Shown here: piece by piece, positions 26,290-34,204 of the stretch
Layout: every line of letters starts with the position of its first letter
Numbering within the stretch: position 1 is the first letter of the stretch
Source of the DNA: Thiocystis violacea
GTDB lineage: Bacteria; Pseudomonadota; Gammaproteobacteria; Chromatiales; Chromatiaceae
DNA: 64,000 nt
Direction: 5' to 3'
Assembly: GCF_016583575.1 (NCBI RefSeq)
Contig: NZ_NRRG01000023.1
Location: forward strand, 1 to 64,000
Translations under genes and position numbers: made by a program
Notes under the pieces: model-generated
Database searches by the model: none
Told to the model about the DNA's origin: nothing
The model's input: the letters and a program-made list of their open reading frames with translations, nothing else

Positions 26290-29200
26290 AATGGATGATC
26301 CAGGCGCCTTCTTGACCCGCTCCCGCCACAGCCGGGGCCGCGAGAATCCTTCCCAGCCCCAGCGCAGCCAGTCGAGCAGCCGGAAGGCGAGCCAGAGCGC
26401 CCAGCCGAGCATGAGGGCGCGGTAGATCCACATGGGAACCGAGAGCACCCAGACCTCGGGCAGGGTCGGGCCGCCGCGATCCTGATACCAGTTGAGGAGT
26501 CCGCCGGAAGAGCCGTTGCCCATGATCTGCATCTCGGGACGTCCCAGCAGACCCTGTTGGACAACTCCGATCAAGGCCGCCAGCGCGGCCAGCGTCAGCA
26601 GGACCAAACCGATCTGGATCAGATTGAAACGCCAGGCGCTTGGGCCTTCGTCCAGTTCTCGACGTAGCCCGAGCGCGAACAGCCAGCCCGCGATCAGGAG
26701 CGCCGCCCAGACCTCGACCAGCGCCAGCCCGATCCCGAGCAGAAACCAGTCATGGAAGCGCAGGGGCGTCAGCCTGTTACGCCCCAGACCCAAGGCGAGT
26801 CCGGTCAGCACGATGAGCAGGCCCCAGAAGAGCACCGCCGGCCCGAGGCCCGGACCCGCGGCGAAGAGCACCCAGCGGTCATCGGGCAGGCGTAGGGTCT
26901 GGGTGAGATTGACGGCCGGGAGACCCAGGTCCGGCACCTCGGGAGTGAAGACCGGGCTCAGGGTTCGGGGCGCGCGCCAGGCGATCATCGCCTCCTGACG
27001 GCCTGGAACCAAGGGCAGCTCGACGAGGGACGATCCGCTGGCTGGCAACGGCAGGCTCCGGCCATCCAGACTGAGCTGTCGCAACTCGACGCCATCGGGT
27101 AAGCGAACGCCATGCACCCCGCCCTGACTGGAGCGCGCCACCAGGGTGAGCACGGCATCGCTCCCCCGGCGTCCAGGGTCGACCCGGTAGTCCACCCGAT
27201 CGAGGGTGAGCGTCGGTCCCGGCACACCGCTTGGCCGGGTGATGCGCAGGCGCAGCGTCTCGCCTGGGAGCGGACGCCAACTCGGCAGCCAGCGGTCGCC
27301 GGCCTCTCGGTGATGGACGGGGGCGATACCCGAATGCTCCAGATGCCACATGGACCCCAGATCCAAGCGCCAGGACTCGGCGAGTCGTGGATCGTCGCTG
27401 GCCGTCAGCCTCAGCTCTCCGGCGGGTTCGAGACTGGAGGTCCAGCTCCGCTCGGTTTCGCCTGGCATGAGGACGACCTTGACCTGGCCGGACTCCACCT
27501 GGACATCCGCCGTCCGCACCGACTCGCCCGGCAGGAGCGGAACCGGAACCAGCAGGGGAAACTCGGGCGATGAGAGCCGGCGCGCCAGCGTCTCGACCCG
27601 CCAGTCGATCCCCAACGCCAGCCGACGCTCGATCAGGAGCAGGGGCGGCAAGGCGTCCTGGGTCAGACGTTCGGTGGACGCGACCCCGTTCCCGGCGAGT
27701 CGGATCAACTGGAGCTGCGGACCCGCGCGACCGGCGGCATCCAGTCCCTCAAGACGCCAGCCTTCTGTCTCCTGGGTCACCAGACGCGGCATCAGCGCGA
27801 GCGGCAGATCGACTCGGTCCTCGCCGCCCAGAGGGCCGGTCAGCCGGAGCTGGTGGCGTCCAGGCGGGAGCGGCACCAGCAGACGTCCATCGGCGCCCCG
27901 GCGCAGACGGTCGAGGGCCAGCCCGTTCAGGCTGACCTGGCTCGGCGTCCAGCCCGCCTGGCCGCCCAGCACCTCCGCCGCCATCCCCGTCGCCGCCTCC
28001 AGGGTCAGTTCCAGGGTCAGACGCTCCGGCTCCGCGCGAATCCCCAGGCGTGAGAGCACCAGACAGTCCGGCAGACAGTCGGGTGGCGCGAGCAGTCGTC
28101 CGCGCAGTTCCTCCAGTAACTGGGGCGATGGGAACTCGGACGCCAGGACCGGACGCGGCGCGAACCCGCTCCCAACCAAGAGGGCCAGGGTCAGGACCAG
28201 GAGCGAACCGGCCGGCGGGCGGCGCGAAGCCTCGATCACCCCCGCCAGTCGCAGCGCGAGCACGACCAACAGCAGGCCGCCGCCAAGCGCGAGGATGAGA
28301 TTCCAGAACGGCGTCAGCAGCCAGAGTCGCGCCTGCTCGGCCGACCCGACCGGCCCGGTCCAGGTCAAGTCGAACGCCTTCCAGCTCCAGTTCGGGATGC
28401 CGGGTCCGGTCTGGACCAGCGCCTTGGGATCCAGCATCTCCGGCGGGGGTGGCGCCGGCGCGGGCGCGGCCGGACCCTTGCGCGCGGCCGGGACATCCGC
28501 CGGGAGCAAGGCCCGTGGCTCGGTCAACTCGCGCATTTCCAGCGGGGTGTCGAACGCAGGCTCGGGGACGCTCATCGCGTCGGCAGGCCCCGCCCCGCTC
28601 CCGTCCAGCGACTGTCCGCCAAAGGGGGTCCAATGGGACTGGGCGAGATGCGGATAGAGACCATCGCGCACCTCCGAGACCAGGAACGGCAGCCCCAGCA
28701 CCAGGAGCGCCAGCAACCCGAGCCGCCGATACCAGCTCACCAGACCACGCAGCCTGTTCAGGCCCGGACGCTCCGAGGTTCGGGGCAGCAGACGCAGCAG
28801 GGCCGCCGCCGCCAGGACATGCAGCCAGACCAGGCGCGGCGCGTCGGGCGACTGCCAACTGAGCACCAGCGCGGCGAGCGCGAGCAGGCCCCAGCCTCGC
28901 CCCCAGATCCGACCGATGCCGAGCGTGAGAATCAGCACCAGAAAGAGATCCAGGAGCGTCCAGCGGGCCAGCCAGGTATCCGGGATATTGTCGACGCCCG
29001 CGACAGCCAATAGATCCCAGCCGGGGGGCAGATGAAGACGGCTGCGCGCGGCATCGAAGGTCAGCGCCCAACCCGACGCCGGAATCCGGTCCGGCGCGGC
29101 GGCGAGCCGGCCCTCGGCGATCAGATCCAAGGTGCCGCGACGGACCTCGACCCCAGGCGCGGCCTGATCCTCGAGCCGGGTGATCAGAAGCGGCGAACCC

Positions 29201-30435
29201 GAGACCTGGACCTGTCCAAGCTCCAGTTCGGAGCCGGACTCCAGACGCCAGCTCCGGGTCAGATCCCCGCGGATACGATCGCGCGCGCTGTAGCCCTGTC
29301 CGTCGAAATCCAGCCAAAGCTCGCGTGACAGGCTGAGCCGGTCCGGCTCCGGATCGGGATCGCCGCGGCGCCGTTCGGCCAGTCGCAGGACATCCTCGGG
29401 GCCGGCCCGGTAGACCGGCAATCTGGCCCAATCCGCGGGAAGACCGGTCTGGCGCGGATCGATCGCATCCAGCCCGGAGACCTCGACCTGGCGCAGCTCC
29501 GGACGCGCCGCGAAGGCCCAGACCTCCTGCTCGGGCCAGTCATCCGTGCCGGTCGCGCGCGCCAGCCCGGTCACGGCGCCCGGATGATAGCTCGCGACCT
29601 CCAGCACCCAGCGTCCCGGACGGACCTGGATCCGCAAGGTTCCATCGCGCTCCAGACGTGTCGGAAGCGCGCTCTCGACGCGCAGCGGAATTCCGTCCGG
29701 CAGGGCCACGGGGCCAAGCCGCGCCTCCCGGGCGCGCCCGGACACCTCCAGTTCCAGACGGGTCAGAACCCGCAGCGGCAGGCTATCCTCGATCCGCCGA
29801 TAGACCTCAAGCCGAAGCTGATCGCCCTCGCCGTCCGTCACCGCCCCCGCCGGATCACGCAACCAGAGCCGGCCGCCCGTCTCCAGTCGCGGCGCGGCGT
29901 GTGGCTGGCCGTCCAGCACCAGGGTCAGGATCCCGGTCTCGGGCGGCAACGGCAGCGACTCCGGACGCGACCGCCACTGGAAACGCCCCGTCAACCGATG
30001 CGTACCGGGCGCCAGCCTCGCCACCGGTCGACCCTCGCGCGCGATCACCGCCAGCGGCCGATCGCCATCCTGTGTCTCCTGGGGCCAGATCTCGACGTCA
30101 CCCGGCAAGGGCACCCAATCCTCGGCCTGAAGCTGCCAGATCTGCTCGAAACGCCCGCCATCGGCCTCCAGTTCCAGATGCAGCGGTCCCGGCCAGGCGC
30201 AGAGCCGGTCGACGCCCTGGGCATCCAGGACGCAGCCCCTCCGGTCGGAACCAGCCCGATCCTGACCGAGAACCCATGGAATCCAGGGCTTGAGGGCGTC
30301 GGGAATCGCCGCCTCGGTGCTCGCGAGGTCGGCGGCCTCCAGCGGTTCCGGCGGCGGCGGCGCGGCCTGCGCCGGCGCGCCGAGGAGCGCGACCAAGACA
30401 AAAGGCTGAAGCAAGGCGGTGACGAAGCCTGACAT
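26287..30435 (-). CDS. very large membrane protein with two extracytoplasmic regions, function unknown
   Basis: A 1,382-residue protein I do not recognise. It begins with a signal peptide (MSGFVTALLQPFVLVALLGAPAQA). About 460 residues of beta-rich extracytoplasmic sequence follow. A hydrophobic cluster of several helices comes next (about 490-600). A Pro/Ala-rich linker, two more helices (about 695-760), and a second beta-rich region (about 765-1190) follow. Four or more helices lie at the C-terminus (about 1200-1370). Arg- and Leu-rich, cysteine-poor. GGGGAGG before the ATG at 30435 decides the start over the ATG at 30456. It is single, with no close same-strand neighbour upstream. Repeat sequence lies across its stop. 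It could be an envelope scaffold or sensor, but nothing shows this. Confidence 0.75.
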   Translation of the reverse strand: MSGFVTALLQPFVLVALLGAPAQAAPPPPEPLEAADLASTEAAIPDALKPWIPWVLGQDRAGSDRRGCVLDAQGVDRLCAWPGPLHLELEADGGRFEQIWQLQAEDWVPLPGDVEIWPQETQDGDRPLAVIAREGRPVARLAPGTHRLTGRFQWRSRPESLPLPPETGILTLVLDGQPHAAPRLETGGRLWLRDPAGAVTDGEGDQLRLEVYRRIEDSLPLRVLTRLELEVSGRAREARLGPVALPDGIPLRVESALPTRLERDGTLRIQVRPGRWVLEVASYHPGAVTGLARATGTDDWPEQEVWAFAARPELRQVEVSGLDAIDPRQTGLPADWARLPVYRAGPEDVLRLAERRRGDPDPEPDRLSLSRELWLDFDGQGYSARDRIRGDLTRSWRLESGSELELGQVQVSGSPLLITRLEDQAAPGVEVRRGTLDLIAEGRLAAAPDRIPASGWALTFDAARSRLHLPPGWDLLAVAGVDNIPDTWLARWTLLDLFLVLILTLGIGRIWGRGWGLLALAALVLSWQSPDAPRLVWLHVLAAAALLRLLPRTSERPGLNRLRGLVSWYRRLGLLALLVLGLPFLVSEVRDGLYPHLAQSHWTPFGGQSLDGSGAGPADAMSVPEPAFDTPLEMRELTEPRALLPADVPAARKGPAAPAPAPPPPEMLDPKALVQTGPGIPNWSWKAFDLTWTGPVGSAEQARLWLLTPFWNLILALGGGLLLVVLALRLAGVIEASRRPPAGSLLVLTLALLVGSGFAPRPVLASEFPSPQLLEELRGRLLAPPDCLPDCLVLSRLGIRAEPERLTLELTLEAATGMAAEVLGGQAGWTPSQVSLNGLALDRLRRGADGRLLVPLPPGRHQLRLTGPLGGEDRVDLPLALMPRLVTQETEGWRLEGLDAAGRAGPQLQLIRLAGNGVASTERLTQDALPPLLLIERRLALGIDWRVETLARRLSSPEFPLLVPVPLLPGESVRTADVQVESGQVKVVLMPGETERSWTSSLEPAGELRLTASDDPRLAESWRLDLGSMWHLEHSGIAPVHHREAGDRWLPSWRPLPGETLRLRITRPSGVPGPTLTLDRVDYRVDPGRRGSDAVLTLVARSSQGGVHGVRLPDGVELRQLSLDGRSLPLPASGSSLVELPLVPGRQEAMIAWRAPRTLSPVFTPEVPDLGLPAVNLTQTLRLPDDRWVLFAAGPGLGPAVLFWGLLIVLTGLALGLGRNRLTPLRFHDWFLLGIGLALVEVWAALLIAGWLFALGLRRELDEGPSAWRFNLIQIGLVLLTLAALAALIGVVQQGLLGRPEMQIMGNGSSGGLLNWYQDRGGPTLPEVWVLSVPMWIYRALMLGWALWLAFRLLDWLRWGWEGFSRPRLWRERVKKAPGSSI

Positions 30436-30693
30436 GACGCGGACCTCCCCTGGCATTTGGCTCCCTGTATCTTGAAGCCCAGGGCCTTGGTGGACAACCG
30501 CTGGCCGGCCTTCGGTGGACAGTGAGAGGGCGGCGAACCGGCCCGATCCGAGCCGATTCCAAGTCTCGCGTTACCTGTGCGGGTGGATCAGAGGCTAGAC
30601 TAGCGCCTGGAGACGTCGATCAGCGGTCGGCGTGCCACGGGCGGATACCCATAGAGCGGTTCCGCTTTCAACCTGAGTTAGGAGACGAAGACG

Positions 30694-31083
30694 ATGCCAA
30701 GCGTCCCGAGCAAAGCGCTCGAGATCTTTCCCAACCCCCAGCCGGAGCGCGACTATACGATCCGCATCCGGGTGCCCGAATTCACCTGTCTCTGCCCCAA
30801 GACGGGCCAGCCGGATTTCGCCGAGCTGACCCTGGAATACATCCCGGAACGGCAGTGCGTCGAGCTGAAATCGCTCAAGACCTATGTCTGGTCCTATCGC
30901 GACGAGGGCGCCTTCCACGAGGCGGTCACCAATCGCATCCTGGACGATCTGGTGGAAGCGACCCAGCCGCGCTTCATGCGTCTGACGGCGGACTTCAATG
31001 TCCGGGGCGGCATCTACACCACCGTCGTCGCCGAGCACCGCGCCGCCGACTGGCAACCGCCAACGCCCGTCACCCTGCCCTGA
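30694..31083 (+). CDS. queF: NADPH-dependent 7-cyano-7-deazaguanine reductase QueF
   Basis: Reduces preQ0 to preQ1 in queuosine synthesis. The 129-residue single-domain form (short, B. subtilis type) has the nucleophile in [12 protein letters not shown] (Cys34) and the catalytic aspartate seven residues on (Asp41). The substrate-binding [18 protein letters not shown] segment and [12 protein letters not shown] are intact. GGAG lies nine bases before the ATG. No other queuosine gene is near. I saw no preQ1 riboswitch in the 258 bases upstream. Confidence 0.95.
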   Translation: MPSVPSKALEIFPNPQPERDYTIRIRVPEFTCLCPKTGQPDFAELTLEYIPERQCVELKSLKTYVWSYRDEGAFHEAVTNRILDDLVEATQPRFMRLTADFNVRGGIYTTVVAEHRAADWQPPTPVTLP

Positions 31084-31116
31084 CCCCCGATCCGCTCGCC
31101 GCGCCGCAGGTCGGTT

Positions 31117-31189
31117 GTTGGGGCGAACGAACGTGAGCCCCAACATTCAACCAGCGGGGACGTTGGGGTTCGCTCTCGCTCACCCCAAC
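31117..31189. repeat. pair of 28-base palindromes (REP-like)
   Basis: Two stem-loops, 31117-31144 and 31162-31189, each with the stem GTTGGGG / CCCCAAC around a 14-base loop. The second loop reads as an imperfect reverse of the first. They lie 33 bases after the queF stop and could act as a transcript end or mRNA stabiliser. The rest of 31084-31305 shows nothing else. Confidence 0.8.
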
Positions 31190-31305
31190 GAAGGATGGCC
31201 GGTACGCCTCATTTTTGGTCGCATCCCACCTCGCGGCCGGCCATTCTCGGCATGGCTTGATGGGGCGAAAAAACCAGACGAATCCTGACCGCCGTGAAGC
31301 GGCCT

Positions 31306-31857
31306 TCAGGGCACGGCTTTCGAGGGCTTGGAAGCCGTCTCGACGATCTTGCTCAGCTCGGCCGGGGTGAGCTGGTCGTCGTAGATCCCCGCGCCGACCT
31401 GGATATCCGACTTGAACGAGACCACCGCGCTCAAGGCGTAGGAGATCTTGCGCGACGCCTTCGCCTCGCCCGGCTTCGGCCACCAATACTCGACCCAGCC
31501 ACCGTTCTTCTGGGCGCCGGCCTTGCACAGATCCTGAAACAGCGGGTGATCCTTATCGTCGCGCATCCCCAGGATGGGCTTGCCCACCATGTCGGGGCGC
31601 AGCGGATGGGCGATCATGACATCCTCGCGGCAGCTATAGACGAACACATAGCTGTCCTTCCATACCCAGCGGGCGTCCTTGTTGTTGTTGAAATCCAAGA
31701 AGCCGGCCAAGCCCTTCTCGTTGAGATATTGGACGGCCTCGCGCACCTTCGTCACCACCTCCTGCGCGCTGGCGGCGGAGTCGTCCGCCCAGGTAAGGGT
31801 CGGGGCCGTGCCCAGGGTCAAGACCAGAGCGGCCAGAGCCAATGTTGTTTTTCCCAT
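31306..31857 (-). CDS. secreted single-cache-domain protein
   Basis: A 183-residue exported protein. A signal peptide (MGKTTLALAALVLTLGTAPTLTWA) precedes a cache-type sensor domain with YLNEKGLAGFLDFNNNKDARWVWKDSYVFVY, MIAHPLRPDMVGKPILGMRD and WVEYWWPKPGEAKASRKISY. It carries no membrane anchor or signalling module. Such free cache proteins are known, and many cache domains bind small carboxylates. The ATG at 31857 with AGAGG upstream is preferred over 22 codons of extension. It lies 62 bases after the SatP-type transporter on the same strand, which suggests a periplasmic ligand-binding role linked to transport (inference). Confidence 0.8.
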   Translation of the reverse strand: MGKTTLALAALVLTLGTAPTLTWADDSAASAQEVVTKVREAVQYLNEKGLAGFLDFNNNKDARWVWKDSYVFVYSCREDVMIAHPLRPDMVGKPILGMRDDKDHPLFQDLCKAGAQKNGGWVEYWWPKPGEAKASRKISYALSAVVSFKSDIQVGAGIYDDQLTPAELSKIVETASKPSKAVP

Positions 31858-31919
31858 GATTGAATCCTCTTGAATCGGACAGCGCTGAAAGCGGGTTTGC
31901 GAGCGGAATCCTGGGTCGC

Positions 31920-32486
31920 TCATCCCACCCAGGGCTTGCCCGCGGGCAAGAGTTCACGCCCGTAAACCTCGTTCAGGATGATACGGGCCATCATGTACCA
32001 GGCCGTCAGGGCACAGGCCATGAGGACGTAGCCGGCCACCAGCGTCATGGACGGATAGCCGAAGTGCGCGAGATCCAAGAGGATGAAGCCGGCCAGCAGC
32101 AAGGTGAAGGTCAAGGCCATGGCGCCATGGATGCGCAACGAGCCAACCCAGAGGATCGCCGTGAACAGGGTCCAGGCGACCAGGAACCAGCCGACGTCCT
32201 GGGTGCTGGCCTTGAAGAGGTCGTAGTTATTGGCGATCAGCATCAGCGCCAGCGCGATCCAGAAGGCCCCGTAGGAAGTAAAGGCGCAGTAACCGAAATT
32301 GTTGCCGGTCTTCTGCTCCTGAAGCCCAGCGAAGAGTTGCGCCGCGCCGCCGAAGATCAGCCCGAGCCAGACCACCGGTCCGATGCTGGACATCCAGCCA
32401 ACGTTGTGGAATTGCAGCACCAGGGTGGTGAGACCGAAGCCGGCCAGGCCAACCACCGCCGGGTTGCCGAGTTTTTGTTCCGCCAT
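31920..32486 (-). CDS. satP: acetate/succinate uptake transporter SatP (YaaH, AceTr family)
   Basis: A six-helix inner-membrane transporter of the GPR1/FUN34/YaaH family. The signature near the N-terminus is KLGNPAVVGLAGFGLTTLVLQFHNVG, close to NPAPLGL of E. coli SatP. From the ATG at 32486 the protein is 188 residues, the same as SatP. A longer form from 32558 has a GGAG site but adds 24 residues unlike the family. Later segments GYCAFTSYGAFWIALAL and LNEVYGRELLPAG support the assignment. Its 3' neighbour is the secreted cache protein; glcD is divergent on the other side. Confidence 0.9.
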   Translation of the reverse strand: MAEQKLGNPAVVGLAGFGLTTLVLQFHNVGWMSSIGPVVWLGLIFGGAAQLFAGLQEQKTGNNFGYCAFTSYGAFWIALALMLIANNYDLFKASTQDVGWFLVAWTLFTAILWVGSLRIHGAMALTFTLLLAGFILLDLAHFGYPSMTLVAGYVLMACALTAWYMMARIILNEVYGRELLPAGKPWVG

Positions 32487-32719
32487 TTGTATGTATCCGA
32501 GCGTTCGACTGAAGAAGTGGGTAGGGATGTCCACCTGCGCGACGGCAGGGCGAGGCATGCTACTCCAGATCCAGGGCGAACGCAGGCGCGGAACGGGCCG
32601 GGCGGGCGTCCGTATCCGACAGGGTTTTCGACGGCGCGCGCGATTGGGTCTTTACTGGATCTCCCGGTGCCCATAGGCTCGGGCCATTCTTGCGAATATC
32701 CCCTGGGTGGACTCCATCT

Positions 32720-34204
32720 ATGAGCCTGATTCAACCCTCTCGAATCGCCTTCGACGATCCGGATCTGACCGCGACCCGAGCCGCGCTGGTGGCCGAGCTC
32801 CGGGACTTTCTGCCGGAGGACTGCGTGCTGGAGCGCCAGGAGGAGGTACGTCCCTACGAATGCGATGGTCTGTCCGCCTATCGACAGTTGCCGTTGCTGG
32901 TGGTGCTGCCGCGCACGGTCGAGGAGGTCCAGCGGATCCTGAAACTCTGTCACGCACGACGCCTGCCCGTGGTGGCGCGCGGCGCCGGCACCGGGCTCTC
33001 GGGCGGCGCCCTGCCCCTCGCCGATGGGCTGCTGCTCAGTCTGGCGCGCTTCAATCGCATCCTGGAGCTGGATCCGGTCGGGCGCACGGCGCGCGTCCAG
33101 CCGGGGGTGCGCAATCTGGCCATCAGCGAGGCGGCGCTCGGCCACGGGCTCTACTATGCCCCGGATCCCTCCAGCCAGATCGCCTGCACCATCGGCGGCA
33201 ACGTGGCCGAGAACTCGGGCGGGGTGCACTGCCTCAAGTACGGGCTCACGGTGCACAACGTCCTTTCGGTCACCTTCGTGACCATGGAGGGCGAACTCAT
33301 CAAGCTGGGCTCGACGGCGCTCGACACGCCGGGCTATGACCTGCTGGCGCTGATCATCGGATCCGAGGGTATGCTGGGCGTGACGGTCGAGGTCGAGGTC
33401 CGGCTGCTTCCGGTTCCGGAGCGGGCGCAGGCCCTGCTCGCGGCCTTCGATGATGTCGAGAAGGCCGGTCAGGCGGTCGGCGACATCATCGCGGCCGGGA
33501 TCATCCCGGCCGGCCTGGAGATGATGGACGGCCCGGCGATCCAGGCGGCGGAGGCGTTCGTCCATGCCGGCTATCCGACCGACGCGGCGGCGATCCTGCT
33601 CTGCGAGCTGGACGGCACCAACCGGGAGGTCTCCGAGCAGGTGATGCGGGTCCGCGATCTGCTGCTAGCGAGCGGCGCGACCGAGGTGCGTACCTCCACG
33701 GACGATGCGGAGCGGCTGCGTTTCTGGAAGGGTCGCAAGGCGGCCTTTCCCGCCGTGGGCCGGATCTCGCCTGACTATTACTGCATGGACGGCACCATTC
33801 CCCGTCGCGCCCTTCCCGAGGTGCTGCGCCGCACGGCCGAACTGTCCGAGGAATACGGTCTGCGGGTAGCCAACGTCTTTCACGCCGGCGACGGCAACAT
33901 GCATCCCCTGATCCTGTTCGACGCCAACCAGCCGGGCGAGCTGGAACGCACCGAGGAACTGGGCGGACGCATCCTGGAGCTGTGCGTCGAGGTCGGCGGC
34001 ACCATCACCGGCGAGCATGGCGTGGGCATCGAGAAGATCAACCAGATGTGCGTCCAGTTCACCCCCGAGGAACTGTGCCAGTTCCACGCCGTGAAGGAAG
34101 CCTTCGACCCGCTCGCCCTGCTCAACCCCGGCAAGGGCGTGCCGACCCCGAGACGCTGTTCGGAGTATCGGCAGTTGCCGACACCGGGTTGTTCACACGA
34201 CTGA
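32720..34204 (+). CDS. glcD: glycolate oxidase FAD-linked subunit GlcD
   Basis: A 494-residue FAD-linked oxidoreductase very close to E. coli GlcD, which oxidises glycolate to glyoxylate at the membrane together with GlcE and GlcF. Conserved segments are RPYECDGLSAYR, VVARGAGTGLSGGALPL (FAD pyrophosphate loop), YYAPDPSSQIACTIGGNVAENSGG, FPAVGRISPDYYCMDGTIPRR, HAGDGNMHPLILFD and GEHGVGIEKI. glcE and glcF are not adjacent, so partners must be elsewhere. Start taken at the ATG at 32720. Its last 83 bases overlap the convergent regulator gene. In an autotroph it would serve glycolate from photorespiratory phosphoglycolate. Confidence 0.93.
   Translation: MSLIQPSRIAFDDPDLTATRAALVAELRDFLPEDCVLERQEEVRPYECDGLSAYRQLPLLVVLPRTVEEVQRILKLCHARRLPVVARGAGTGLSGGALPLADGLLLSLARFNRILELDPVGRTARVQPGVRNLAISEAALGHGLYYAPDPSSQIACTIGGNVAENSGGVHCLKYGLTVHNVLSVTFVTMEGELIKLGSTALDTPGYDLLALIIGSEGMLGVTVEVEVRLLPVPERAQALLAAFDDVEKAGQAVGDIIAAGIIPAGLEMMDGPAIQAAEAFVHAGYPTDAAAILLCELDGTNREVSEQVMRVRDLLLASGATEVRTSTDDAERLRFWKGRKAAFPAVGRISPDYYCMDGTIPRRALPEVLRRTAELSEEYGLRVANVFHAGDGNMHPLILFDANQPGELERTEELGGRILELCVEVGGTITGEHGVGIEKINQMCVQFTPEELCQFHAVKEAFDPLALLNPGKGVPTPRRCSEYRQLPTPGCSHD

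Noticed and set aside
27749-29431. 560-codon leftward frame within the large membrane-protein gene
   Set aside because: Alternative frame on the same strand; Arg/Gly/Ala-rich shadow with no start signal, while the main frame has a signal peptide and ordered membrane helices.
30436-30693. preQ1 riboswitch before queF
   Set aside because: No recognisable preQ1 aptamer hairpin or A-rich tail was seen; only a ribosome-binding site.
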